DNA from: an uncultured Bulleidia sp.
Lineage (GTDB): Bacteria > Bacillota_I > Bacilli_A > Erysipelotrichales > Erysipelotrichaceae
Assembly: GCA_934754415.1 (NCBI GenBank)
Contig: CAKVIS010000031.1
Coordinates: 1 to 22,595, forward strand
Length of the DNA: 22,595 nucleotides
Direction of reading: 5' to 3'
Shown here one piece after another: positions 1 through 7,711 of this stretch. The position numbers and the translations under genes were made by a program. How positions within the stretch are numbered: the first letter of the stretch is position 1; each line of letters opens with the position of its first letter. The notes beneath the pieces were generated by a model. That model was not told the origin of the DNA and did not search any database. It saw nothing but the letters and a program-made list of their open reading frames with translations.

Positions 1-20
1 TTTAAACTGTTATGGTTCAT
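1..20 (-). CDS. 5' end of an unidentified gene running off the left edge
   Basis: Only the first six codons are inside the window. An ATG at 20-18 (minus strand) is preceded by a strong GGAGG Shine-Dalgarno at 33-29 with 8 nt spacing, and the frame reads M-N-H-N-S-L to the edge without a stop. It lies downstream of pflB and its terminator. No function can be assigned from six residues. The start is believable because of the ribosome-binding site, but the coding assignment rests on that alone. Confidence 0.5.
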
Positions 21-80
21 ACTTAAAACCTCCTACACTATATGTATTTGTAAAAAAAGATTAAAATTTCGAAGAAATTT

Positions 81-111
81 AAAAAAAACCTCTCGAATTT
101 ATCGAAAGGTT
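81..111 (-). terminator. Rho-independent terminator after pflB
   Basis: On the minus strand CCTTTCGA and TCGAGAGG form an 8-bp stem with one mismatch around a short A/T-rich loop, followed by a run of eight T. It begins about 8 nt after the pflB stop codon, so it should end the pflA-pflB transcript and separate it from the edge gene. Confidence 0.8.
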
Positions 112-118
112 TTGAAAC

Positions 119-2383
119 TTACATTGTTTCGTGGCAGGTTCTGGAAATAACGTCCATCTGCTGTTCATTGGTCAGGTCGATGAACTTAACTGCATAACCG
201 GATACACGAATAGTAAAGTTAGCATATTCAGGTTTTTCTGGGTGTTCCATAGCATCCTTCAATTTTTCAATACCAAATACATTAACATTCAGATGATGTG
301 CACCCTTTTCAAAGTATCCATCTAATACGTTGACAAGGTTGTTGATTCTTTCTTCTTCAGAATGTCCTAATGCTCCAGGGTTGATTGTCTGTGTATTGGA
401 AATACCATCCAGTGCATATTCATAAGGAAGCTTAGCTACAGAGTTCAAAGAAGCTAATAAACCATTCTTTTCTGCTCCATAAGCAGGGTTAGCACCTGGT
501 GCAAATGGTGTATACGCACCACGTCCATCAGGAAGGGCACCTGTTGCTTTACCATAAACTACGTTGGATGTGATTGTCAGGATGGAAGTTGTCGGTTCAG
601 AATCACGATATGTATGATGCTTAGCCACCTTCTTCATGAATGTTTTTAATAACCATACAGCGATCTCATCTGCACGTTCATCATCATTACCATATCTTGG
701 GAAATCCCCTTCAATCTGATAATCCACTACCAGTCCGCTTTCATCACGCACTGTCTTTACACGTGCATATTTGATAGCACTTAAAGAGTCTACTACGTGA
801 GAGAAACCTGCAATACCTGTCGCAAATGTTCTTCTTACATTGGTATCAATCAGCGCCATTTCTGCTGCTTCATAGTAATATTTATCATGCATGTACTGGA
901 TCAGATTCAGAATATTTACATAAAGACCTGCCAGCCAGTCGAGCATGAGATCGTATTTATGCATGACTTCTCCATATTCCAGATATTCAGATGTAATTGG
1001 ACTGTATTCAGGACCTACCTGCATATGGTTGCCCTGCTTATCCAGGAACTTTTCATCCTTACCGCCATTGATAGCATATAATAAACATTTTGCAAGGTTA
1101 GCACGAGCTCCAAAGAACTGCATTTCCTTACCTGTTTCTGTAGCACTTACACAACAGCAGATACTGTAGTCATCTTTCCAGACAGGGCGCATAACATCAT
1201 CATTTTCATACTGAATACTGGAAGTATCAATAGAAATCTTGGACGCATATTTACGGAAATTCACCGGCAGTTTCTTTGTATATAATACGGTTAAGTTAGG
1301 TTCAGGAGAAGGTCCCATATTTTCTAATGTATGTAAGAAACGGAAATCGTTCTTTGTCACCATATGACGACCATCCATACCTAATCCGCCCACTTCCAGT
1401 GTTGCCCATACAGGGTCACCAGAGAATAACTGATTATAGGAAGGAATACGTGCAAACTTGACCATTCTGAACTTTAATGTCATGTGGTCAATCAGTTCCT
1501 GTGCTTCACTTTCCGTAATTGTACCGTTATCCAGATCTCTTTGAATATAGATATCCAGGAATGTGGATACTCTTCCTACGGACATAGCTGCACCATTCTG
1601 TGTCTTAACAGCAGCTAAATATCCAAAGTATACCCACTGTACTGCTTCATGTGCATTTGCTGCAGGTCTGGAAATATCATATCCATACGTAGCTGCCATC
1701 TGCTTCATGCCGTTTAATGCACAAATCTGATCAGCAATTTCTTCTCTTTGACGGATAATATCATCTGTCATTGTGCCATCACCACAGTTGGCAAAATCTT
1801 CTTTTTTCTTTGCAATGAGGAAATCAATACCGTACAGAGCTACTCTTCTGTAGTCTCCAACAATTCTTCCTCTTCCATAAGTATCAGGTAAACCTGTAAC
1901 GATATGAGAATGACGTGCTGCCTTCATTTCAGGTGTATATGCATCAAATACTGCCTGATTGTGTGTTTTATGATATTCATTAAAAATCTGGTCATACTTT
2001 TCATTGACATGATACCCATAGTTTTCTGCAGCCTGCTGTGCCATCTTGATACCGCCATATGGCATAAATGCACGCTTCAATGGTTTATCTGTCTGAAGAC
2101 CAACGATCTTCTCCATATCTTTCAGTGCTTCGTCAATGTAGCCAGGGCCATAGGCAGTCAAACCGGATACCACTTCAGTTTCACAGTCTAATACACCGCC
2201 TTTTTCACGCTCAGCTTTCTGAAGTTCCTGTACTCTTGCCCACAATTTGTCAGTTGCTTCAGTAGGTCCAGCTAAAAAGCTTTCATCACCATCATATGGT
2301 GTGTAGTTGTTCTGGATGAAATCGCGCACATTGACATCATCCAGCCAGTGAGTACCTTTAAACCCTTTCCATTCTTCTCTCAT
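119..2383 (-). CDS. pflB: Formate C-acetyltransferase (pyruvate formate-lyase)
   Basis: This glycyl-radical enzyme converts pyruvate and CoA to formate and acetyl-CoA in anaerobic mixed-acid fermentation, in the cytoplasm. The 754-residue length is normal for the family. The thiyl-radical cysteines lie in ICCCVSATE (C409-C411; the usual pair corresponds to C410-C411), followed by the typical GKEMQFFGARANLAK stretch. The glycyl-radical loop RVSGYAVKF is near the C-terminus with the radical glycine at about G729. The start ATG overlaps the stop of the upstream pflA (ATGA), so the two are translationally coupled, and a purine-rich GGAAAGAGAGAG stretch serves as ribosome-binding site. The gene order pflA then pflB is the reverse of the Escherichia coli order. 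The main alternative would be another glycyl-radical enzyme, but the CC pair and overall similarity favour PFL. Confidence 0.97.
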   Translation of the reverse strand: MREEWKGFKGTHWLDDVNVRDFIQNNYTPYDGDESFLAGPTEATDKLWARVQELQKAEREKGGVLDCETEVVSGLTAYGPGYIDEALKDMEKIVGLQTDKPLKRAFMPYGGIKMAQQAAENYGYHVNEKYDQIFNEYHKTHNQAVFDAYTPEMKAARHSHIVTGLPDTYGRGRIVGDYRRVALYGIDFLIAKKKEDFANCGDGTMTDDIIRQREEIADQICALNGMKQMAATYGYDISRPAANAHEAVQWVYFGYLAAVKTQNGAAMSVGRVSTFLDIYIQRDLDNGTITESEAQELIDHMTLKFRMVKFARIPSYNQLFSGDPVWATLEVGGLGMDGRHMVTKNDFRFLHTLENMGPSPEPNLTVLYTKKLPVNFRKYASKISIDTSSIQYENDDVMRPVWKDDYSICCCVSATETGKEMQFFGARANLAKCLLYAINGGKDEKFLDKQGNHMQVGPEYSPITSEYLEYGEVMHKYDLMLDWLAGLYVNILNLIQYMHDKYYYEAAEMALIDTNVRRTFATGIAGFSHVVDSLSAIKYARVKTVRDESGLVVDYQIEGDFPRYGNDDERADEIAVWLLKTFMKKVAKHHTYRDSEPTTSILTITSNVVYGKATGALPDGRGAYTPFAPGANPAYGAEKNGLLASLNSVAKLPYEYALDGISNTQTINPGALGHSEEERINNLVNVLDGYFEKGAHHLNVNVFGIEKLKDAMEHPEKPEYANFTIRVSGYAVKFIDLTNEQQMDVISRTCHETM

Positions 2384-3126
2384 TGTTTCTCTCTCTTTCC
2401 TTTTCCATCAAGAATATCCTGTGCTTTACGGATATCTTCTTCGCCAGGTGCTTCCACATCTTTTAAAGGATATGGTATTCCCAGCTTTTCCCATTTGTAG
2501 GCACCAAGAGAATGGTATGGCAGAATTTCTATCTTCTCCACATTCTCCAGTGTCTTGATAAATTCTCGTGTGCGATACAGTGCATCTTCATCATCACTGA
2601 TTCCCTTCACAAGAACCTGTCTGATCCATATTGGCTTATGGATAGAGGATAAATAACGGAACCCTTCCAGAATGTTGGCATTATCCACACCTGTAAGACG
2701 TTTGTGTGCATCGTTGTCTATATGCTTGATATCGCACAATAACAGATCTGTCACTTCCATCAGTCTTGCAAATGTTTCAAACCATGTACCTTCTTTTGTA
2801 AATGGCTGTAACGCTGTGTCAATACAGGTACTGATATTTCTTTTTTTAGCTTCTGTAAAAAGCTCCAGTAAAAAATCAATCTGTAATAACGGCTCTCCAC
2901 CGCTTACAGTGATGCCACCTTCACTTCCCCAGTAACTTCTGTACCTTTCTGCCTTATCCAGAATTTCCTCTACGGACATGGTATGATCCGTATCGAGTTT
3001 CCAGGTATCCGCATTATGACAGAACTGGCAACGCATTCTGCATCCTTGTAAAAAGATAATAAAACGTACACCAGGTCCATCTACAGACCCGAAAGTTTCA
3101 ATGGAATGTATTTTACCAACTGTCAT
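2380..3126 (-). CDS. pflA: Pyruvate formate-lyase-activating enzyme (radical SAM)
   Basis: This radical SAM enzyme uses a [4Fe-4S] cluster and S-adenosylmethionine to install the glycyl radical on PflB. At 248 residues it is the usual size. The N-terminus has the family signature DGPGVRF at about residues 17-22 and the cluster motif CRMRCQFC (C29, C33, C36) followed by HNADTW. The SAM-binding SGGEPLLQ motif lies near residue 80, and there is a conserved DIKH stretch in the middle. An AAGGGAAG ribosome-binding site precedes the ATG. It is the first gene of the pflA-pflB pair and overlaps pflB by 4 nt. It lacks the extra two-cluster ferredoxin insert of activases for other glycyl-radical enzymes, which supports the PFL assignment. 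Confidence 0.96.
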   Translation of the reverse strand: MTVGKIHSIETFGSVDGPGVRFIIFLQGCRMRCQFCHNADTWKLDTDHTMSVEEILDKAERYRSYWGSEGGITVSGGEPLLQIDFLLELFTEAKKRNISTCIDTALQPFTKEGTWFETFARLMEVTDLLLCDIKHIDNDAHKRLTGVDNANILEGFRYLSSIHKPIWIRQVLVKGISDDEDALYRTREFIKTLENVEKIEILPYHSLGAYKWEKLGIPYPLKDVEAPGEEDIRKAQDILDGKGKREKQ

Positions 3127-3277
3127 AACTCTCTTCCCTTCAAGACTTTTAAAGTGTACTCGATTTCCCTTGAATTGTCTTGTATTACTATCTCGTTTAT
3201 TTCACAAACTATCATTCTTACAGAATATTGGTATATTTTACCGTGAAAAAATAAACATACTCCTCAATTTCGGTACA

Positions 3278-3303
3278 TTGTTTTTCTGAAGATTTCCTAT
3301 ACT
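3278..3303 (+). promoter_or_regulatory. Possible promoter of the Cof-type HAD gene
   Basis: A good -10 hexamer, TATACT at 3298-3303, lies 25 nt upstream of the ATG. The only -35-like sequence, TTGTTT at 3278-3283, is at a short 14-nt spacing, so the -35 assignment is weak. The 202-bp gap 3127-3328 separates divergent genes and must also hold the pflA promoter, for which no clear pair of hexamers was seen. Confidence 0.3.
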
Positions 3304-3328
3304 GAAAAAAGAAAAGAGGAATAGATAT

Positions 3329-4141
3329 ATGTACAAGATGATTGTCTGTGATCTGGATGAAACACTTATCTCTAAAGACAGAACCATTTCCCAGGAAAAC
3401 ATACAGGCCATCCGTCAGGCAACAGAAAAAGGGGTTATCTTTGTGCCATGCACAGGAAGAGGCTACAATTCCGTCCACAATACCACAAAAGAATTGGGTC
3501 TCTTTGATAAAGAAGGACAATATGTTATCTCCTATAACGGCGGAGCGATTACAGAAAACAAAGATGAAAAGCTTTTATACTTCCAGGGCATCACCTTCGA
3601 AGAAGCTTCTTCACTGTATAAAATAGGACTGACATACGAACATATCTGTATCCATATTTATACACCCGATCAGGTATGGGTAAGAAACTTCTATCCTGAA
3701 GAAGTGGAATATCTCGCCAACAGACAGCCGTGTACAGAATTTTTTTCTGATGACATTGACTTTCTAAAAGGCAAAGAGATTGTCAAAGCCATTTACATGA
3801 ATACCGATTATACATATCTTAAAAAGATAGAAGCAGAAATAGCAGACCTTACTTCAAATCTGGACGTATCCTTTTCTTCCAACAGATATATGGAATTTAA
3901 TCGTAAGGGAGTTTCTAAAGGTAACGGACTACAAAGATTGTGTGATATGTTACATGTGAATATTCAGGATACCATTGCCATAGGAGATAACTACAATGAT
4001 CTTTCCATGATCAAAGCCGCAGGCCTTGGAGTAGGCGTTGCCAATACCGCAGAAGGCATGAAGAAAGAGTGTGACTACATTACAGAACATGATTGTGATC
4101 ATAGTGCCGTAGCCGAAGTCATCCATAAATTCATATTGTAA
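3329..4141 (+). CDS. Cof-type HAD hydrolase (sugar/nucleotide phosphatase-like)
   Basis: This is a 270-residue cytoplasmic HAD-superfamily phosphatase of the Cof/YbjI/YidA class (IIB cap). Motif I is VCDLDETL (nucleophile D8, acid/base D10). Motif II lies in PCTGRGY. The metal-binding motif IV GDNYNDLSMIKAAG is near the C-terminus and is followed by the characteristic GVGVANTAEGMKK stretch. Members dephosphorylate sugar phosphates, nucleotides or flavin precursors; the substrate cannot be read from sequence. AGAGGA at 3315-3320 is the ribosome-binding site. The gene is monocistronic, divergent from pflA and convergent with the Arc-like gene. Confidence 0.92.
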   Translation: MYKMIVCDLDETLISKDRTISQENIQAIRQATEKGVIFVPCTGRGYNSVHNTTKELGLFDKEGQYVISYNGGAITENKDEKLLYFQGITFEEASSLYKIGLTYEHICIHIYTPDQVWVRNFYPEEVEYLANRQPCTEFFSDDIDFLKGKEIVKAIYMNTDYTYLKKIEAEIADLTSNLDVSFSSNRYMEFNRKGVSKGNGLQRLCDMLHVNIQDTIAIGDNYNDLSMIKAAGLGVGVANTAEGMKKECDYITEHDCDHSAVAEVIHKFIL

Positions 4142-4146
4142 ATAAA

Positions 4147-4179
4147 AAACAGAAGAGACTTATTTTTTCTCTTCTGTTT
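4147..4179 (-). terminator. Intrinsic terminator at the end of the SPFH-Arc operon (possibly bidirectional)
   Basis: AAACAGAAGAG (4147-4157) and CTCTTCTGTTT (4169-4179) form a perfect 11-bp stem with an 11-nt loop. On the minus strand it is followed by TTTATTT, a good terminator tail. On the plus strand the tail after the stem is poor, although it still sits just after the HAD stop codon. The stop codon of the Arc-like gene lies in the loop. Confidence 0.8.
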
Positions 4180-4378
4180 CAAATCCATCAATATCCACAT
4201 CCAGTGGCAGATCCAGCTCTTCGCTGACATATCTGCCATTTTTTTTACGTTGTTTGACACACTCTGTAAGAATGTATTCTATCTGACCGTTGATACTTCT
4301 GAAATCATCCTGTGCCCATCTGGAAAGATCCGCATATAACTTTGAGGAAATACGTAGAGGAATCTGTTTTTTATCCAT
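4160..4378 (-). CDS. Small Arc-type ribbon-helix-helix DNA-binding protein
   Basis: This 72-residue protein resembles the Arc/CopG ribbon-helix-helix fold. An N-terminal strand, KQIPLRISSKLY, would pair in a dimer and contact the DNA major groove. It is followed by two helices, YADLSRWAQDDF and INGQIEYILTECVKQRKK. An acidic tail (DLPLDVDIDGFETEEKK) follows. The start ATG overlaps the SPFH stop codon by one base (TAATG), so it is translationally coupled as the last gene of that operon. A likely role is autoregulation of this operon; the 19-bp palindrome at 5410-5428 is an obvious candidate target. That link is inference. A type II antitoxin is less likely because no toxin gene is adjacent. Confidence 0.8.
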   Translation of the reverse strand: MDKKQIPLRISSKLYADLSRWAQDDFRSINGQIEYILTECVKQRKKNGRYVSEELDLPLDVDIDGFETEEKK

Positions 4379-5379
4379 TAATACAGACTGCCTGAATTCA
4401 CCACAGGCTGTGCATCCTTATTGCCGCACAATACCACCAATAAGTTGCTTACCATCTGTGCTTTTCTTTCCTCATCCAGCTCTACAGTTCCGTTTTCCTG
4501 CAATCTTTCCAAAGCCATTTCTACCATTCCTACTGCACCATCAACAATCATCTTTCTTGCATCTATAATAGCACTTGCCTGCTGTCTTTGTAACATAACA
4601 GACGCAATTTCAGGTGCATAGGCAAGATATGTAATGCGTGCTTCAATGATTTCAATACCAGCCAGTTCCACTTTACTCTGAATTTCATCTCTGATTCTTT
4701 TAGCCACAATTTCACTGCTGCCTCTTAAAGAACCATCATCTGCCTGTCCATCTCCTGTGGTATCCACATTCTGTGCTACATCATATGGATAAACTCTGAC
4801 AACATTACGTAATGCCGCATCACATTGTAAAGAAAGATATTCTTTATAGTTATCTACATTAAATACTGCTTTATATGTATCATTGACTTTCCAGATAACG
4901 GCAATACCAATTTCCACCGGATTACCAAGACAGTCATTGATCTTCTGTACTGCATTATTTAATGTCATCATCTTTAAGGAAATCTTTCTGCTCACCATTT
5001 CTGTTTCAGCACGTGTACCACTCTGAAGGAACACAGATGTGGAAGGTTTATTCACATCTCCAGACTGAGATAATTTTGTTTTTGCGGCAGGGTTTACTGC
5101 AACACAGAATGGATTTACAAAGTAAAATCCATCATCTTTTAATGTACCGACATATTTACCAAATAATGTCAGTACCAGAGCTTCCTGAGGCTTTAACACT
5201 TTTAAGCCTGCAGGTAAAATACACAAAATGATAAACAGAATCACACTGATAGCTCCTGTAAAAGGATTTTCAGACGCAACACTTACAATAAACAATCCCA
5301 CACAGATAATCATTCCTGCAATGATGCCCAGCAATACTGCCATACCGTTTTTCGATTTGCTTAATACTTTTTCTTCCAT
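4378..5379 (-). CDS. SPFH/band-7 domain membrane protein
   Basis: This is a 333-residue membrane-associated protein. Two hydrophobic segments lie at about residues 12-35 and 40-58. They are followed by an SPFH-like domain beginning at PQEALVLTLFGKYVGTLKDDGFYFVNPF and including the MTLNNAVQKINDCLGNPVEIGIAVIWKV region. A helical C-terminal part (YLAYAPEIASVMLQRQQASAIIDARKMIVDGAV) is typical of stomatin/prohibitin/flotillin assembly segments. Such proteins form ring-shaped scaffolds in membrane microdomains; the client here is unknown. I chose the start at 5379 because AGGAGG lies 8 nt upstream at 5388-5393. A longer reading frame to 5418 begins inside the promoter and operator. The gene is followed by and coupled to the Arc-like gene. 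Confidence 0.9.
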   Translation of the reverse strand: MEEKVLSKSKNGMAVLLGIIAGMIICVGLFIVSVASENPFTGAISVILFIILCILPAGLKVLKPQEALVLTLFGKYVGTLKDDGFYFVNPFCVAVNPAAKTKLSQSGDVNKPSTSVFLQSGTRAETEMVSRKISLKMMTLNNAVQKINDCLGNPVEIGIAVIWKVNDTYKAVFNVDNYKEYLSLQCDAALRNVVRVYPYDVAQNVDTTGDGQADDGSLRGSSEIVAKRIRDEIQSKVELAGIEIIEARITYLAYAPEIASVMLQRQQASAIIDARKMIVDGAVGMVEMALERLQENGTVELDEERKAQMVSNLLVVLCGNKDAQPVVNSGSLY

Positions 5380-5408
5380 AGTTACAACCTCCTGTAGGTT
5401 ACATCTAA

Positions 5409-5437
5409 ATGATATCATTATGATATCAGCTATGCAA
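5409..5437 (-). promoter_or_regulatory. Promoter of the SPFH-Arc operon
   Basis: On the minus strand a -35 TTGCAT (5437-5432) and a -10 TATCAT (5414-5409) are separated by 17 nt, 29 nt upstream of the chosen SPFH start. The spacer and most of the -10 are occupied by a 19-bp palindrome, which suggests repression by occlusion. Confidence 0.6.
5410..5428. promoter_or_regulatory. 19-bp palindromic operator-like site TGATATCATTATGATATCA
   Basis: The site is a perfect inverted repeat with 9-bp arms and a single central base. It covers the -10 element and most of the spacer of the SPFH promoter. The last gene of the same operon encodes an Arc-type DNA-binding protein, a natural candidate for the ligand, although nothing in the sequence proves it. 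Confidence 0.65.
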
Positions 5438-5462
5438 GAGAAAAGAAAAAGATCTTCGGAAA

Positions 5463-6146
5463 TTATCCGTTGATCCTCTTCAGCACTTCTTTTAACTTTG
5501 ACAAATCAGAAATACAGTAGTCTGCCTCAGCTGTGTGAGCTTCGCCCACAAAGCATGTAACCATTCCTGCATTTCTTCCTCCGCAGATATCACTGGAAAG
5601 GGAATCTCCCACCATCAGACACTGATCAGCAGATATACCCCCAAGATGCTGTAAACAATAGTCAAAGAATTCTTTGGACGGTTTGCTGTATCCAATCTTT
5701 TCAGAAATGAAATATTGTGAAAAATAGTTCTGAATCTTTGCTATCAGCAATCTGTGCACCTGCTGTTCATAAGGTCCGTTACTTGCGACTGCAAGTACAT
5801 ATCCTTCCTCTTTAAGAAATTCAAGTATTTCTTCCACATGGGGCATCAATATGGCACTGTCATATAAAGAAGCACGGAAATATTCTTCAAATGCAGGTCC
5901 GTCACACTCAACCCCCAGTGCTTTAAAAACATTGACAAAACGTATCTTTTTCAACGTTTCAAAATCCAGTTTCCCCATTTCCAGCTGTCTCCATAACTTT
6001 GAATTTTCAAGTTCAAAAATATCAAACATATAGGGTTCATAAGCTGGTAACCCAAAATGTGCAAATCCGTTTTGCAATGCCTCTTTGACATACCCGTCAA
6101 AACTTAAAAGTGTGTTATCAATATCCAGTAATACTGCTTTAATCAT
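5463..6146 (-). CDS. YjjG-like HAD-superfamily nucleotidase/phosphatase
   Basis: This 227-residue soluble HAD hydrolase has an alpha-helical type I cap. Motif I is LLDIDNTLLSF (D8, D10), motif II lies in AVASNGPYEQQVHRL, motif III is the lysine of GYSKPSKEFFDYCL, and motif IV is MVGDSLSSDICGGRNAGM. The GDSxxSDIxGGxNAGM pattern is characteristic of the YjjG group of pyrimidine 5'-nucleotidases, which can act on non-canonical nucleotides; the exact substrate is not determinable. The start codon abuts the stop codon of the HerA-like gene (TAG immediately followed by ATG), so the two genes are cotranscribed and probably translationally coupled. Confidence 0.9.
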   Translation of the reverse strand: MIKAVLLDIDNTLLSFDGYVKEALQNGFAHFGLPAYEPYMFDIFELENSKLWRQLEMGKLDFETLKKIRFVNVFKALGVECDGPAFEEYFRASLYDSAILMPHVEEILEFLKEEGYVLAVASNGPYEQQVHRLLIAKIQNYFSQYFISEKIGYSKPSKEFFDYCLQHLGGISADQCLMVGDSLSSDICGGRNAGMVTCFVGEAHTAEADYCISDLSKLKEVLKRING

Positions 6147-7613
6147 CTATTTTATAAATCCTTTCAAAAACTTCTTTGCAGAACGCACACCCATATTTAC
6201 AAGTTCATTCTCCACTTTATTGACTGCTTTTCTCTGCAATCTTCCTGCCCATTGGTCTTTCTGCTTTGTAACACGGGCCTTTTCCTTTGCCTTTTGAGCT
6301 TCTTCTATTGCGGCCTCTTTCTCTTTTTCCTCAGCATCCAGAATCCTTTCCATCTCTTCATAGGCACTGTCCGGATCAAAAGCTTTTTCATACTTACCAT
6401 AAATGGAGTCAGAAGAAATGTACTGCTGTACTATCGTATCCTCCAGAATACCCATCTTCGACTGTGGTGGCAGGATCTTTGTCACTTCCACAACAGAAGG
6501 TGTGCCTTCACTGTCTAATACAGACACTAATGCCTGTCCTGTTTTCAATTGTGTAATCTTTTCAGAAGTATCAAAATCTGGGTTGGCTCTGAAACTGTCC
6601 GCTGCCAGTCTGAGTGCTCTTATCTCCGTTGGTGTATACGCACGTAAAGCATGCTGGATACGATTACCAAGCTGTGCCAGAACGGAATCCGGAATATCTG
6701 CAGGATTCTGCGTGATAAAGAACACACCAACACCCTTGGAACGTATCAGTTTGACGGTTCTTTCTATGTTTCTCAAAAACTCTTTGGAAGCTCCATCAAA
6801 CAACAAATGTGCTTCATCAAAGAAGAAGACAACTTTAGGTTTTTCCGTGTCTCCCACTTCAGGAAGGGTTGTATATAGCTCTTCCAGCATCCAGTTTAAG
6901 AACACTGCATACAGCAAAGGATGTTGAAACAACTCCTCACATTCCAGAATATTCATCATACCCAGGCCACCTTCTGTAGTAATCCAGTCCTGAATATTCA
7001 ATGCAGGCATACCAAAGAAAATATCTCCGCCTTCCTGTTCCAGTTTCAATACCTTTCTTTGAATCACCCCTGTAGTTGCCCTGGCAATATTACCGTATTT
7101 ACCGCTTAATTCAGCAGAGTGCTCACTGACATACTGCACCATGGCCTGAAGATCTTTGATATCAATAATATCCAGTTCCATGTCTTCAGCCACTTTAAAG
7201 ATGATTGTCAATACACCTTCCTGAGCTTCTGTTAATTCCAGTGCTCTTGCAAAAAGTCGTGGACCCATTTCCTGTATGCTTGCACGTACAGGATGTCCCT
7301 TCTTCTGAAAGACATCAAAGAAATGAACAGGATATTTCTGTACAGGAAATGCTTCTATCCCCATAGAATTCAGTCTTTCCTGAATCACAGAAAGATCACC
7401 TTCCTGTATCATGCCTGTAAGGTCTGCTTTTACATCCGCAATAACAGTCGCAATACCCAACTGGCTCATAGATTCTGCCAGTACTTTTAGAGTGATGGTT
7501 TTTCCTGTGCCTGTAGCACCGGCAATCAGCCCATGTCTGTTTAACATGGAAGGATATACATAAATCTCTTTTTCTTCTGCTTTACCCAATAGAATCTTAT
7601 TATCTTTAATCAT
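6147..7613 (-). CDS. HerA/DUF853-type P-loop ATPase
   Basis: This is a 488-residue ATPase of the HerA-FtsK superfamily, in the group annotated as helicase HerA-like or DUF853. Walker A is GATGTGKT (residues 32-39). Walker B is VVFFFDEAHLLFDG (DEAH at 266-269). A sensor-like ITQNPADIPDSVLAQLGNRIQHALRA follows. The C-terminal 80 residues are rich in Lys, Glu and Ala (about residues 420-460), a predicted coiled coil. Family members are presumed DNA translocases, but a role in this subgroup is not established. GAGGAT with 7-nt spacing precedes the ATG, and a strong promoter is present upstream. There is no adjacent NurA-like nuclease gene, which distinguishes it from the archaeal HerA-NurA repair system; the partner gene is a HAD nucleotidase. 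Confidence 0.88.
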   Translation of the reverse strand: MIKDNKILLGKAEEKEIYVYPSMLNRHGLIAGATGTGKTITLKVLAESMSQLGIATVIADVKADLTGMIQEGDLSVIQERLNSMGIEAFPVQKYPVHFFDVFQKKGHPVRASIQEMGPRLFARALELTEAQEGVLTIIFKVAEDMELDIIDIKDLQAMVQYVSEHSAELSGKYGNIARATTGVIQRKVLKLEQEGGDIFFGMPALNIQDWITTEGGLGMMNILECEELFQHPLLYAVFLNWMLEELYTTLPEVGDTEKPKVVFFFDEAHLLFDGASKEFLRNIERTVKLIRSKGVGVFFITQNPADIPDSVLAQLGNRIQHALRAYTPTEIRALRLAADSFRANPDFDTSEKITQLKTGQALVSVLDSEGTPSVVEVTKILPPQSKMGILEDTIVQQYISSDSIYGKYEKAFDPDSAYEEMERILDAEEKEKEAAIEEAQKAKEKARVTKQKDQWAGRLQRKAVNKVENELVNMGVRSAKKFLKGFIK

Positions 7614-7636
7614 ACTTCTTATCCTCTTATGTAAGT

Positions 7637-7666
7637 ATTATACGCATAACCGCCAATTCTTCACAA
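7637..7666 (-). promoter_or_regulatory. Promoter of the HerA-like/HAD operon
   Basis: On the minus strand TTGTGA (7666-7661) and a perfect TATAAT (7642-7637) are separated by 18 nt, 23 nt upstream of the ATG at 7613. It lies in the short gap after the aldo/keto reductase terminator. Confidence 0.7.
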
Positions 7667-7675
7667 CCGCCCTTT

Positions 7676-7707
7676 TAAAAAAGAACCGGATGGTACATCC
7701 GATTCTT
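7676..7707 (-). terminator. Intrinsic terminator after the aldo/keto reductase
   Basis: On the minus strand AAGAATCGGATG pairs with CATCCGGTTCTT around a 3-nt loop, with one G-T wobble, and is followed by a T-rich tail. It lies 4 nt after the reductase stop codon. Confidence 0.85.
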
Positions 7708-7711
7708 GTAC

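Noticed and set aside
3193..3209. Rex-like half site (TTGTGAAATAAAC on the minus strand) upstream of pflA
   Set aside because: Only one arm fits the Rex consensus; the second arm is missing, so redox control by Rex is not supported by sequence.
4160..4378. Antitoxin of a type II toxin-antitoxin pair
   Set aside because: The neighbour it is coupled to is a 333-residue SPFH membrane protein, not a toxin family member.
6403..6927. Plus-strand open frame of 174 codons opposite the HerA-like gene
   Set aside because: It is antisense to a strongly supported ATPase gene, has no ribosome-binding site and shows no recognisable domain.
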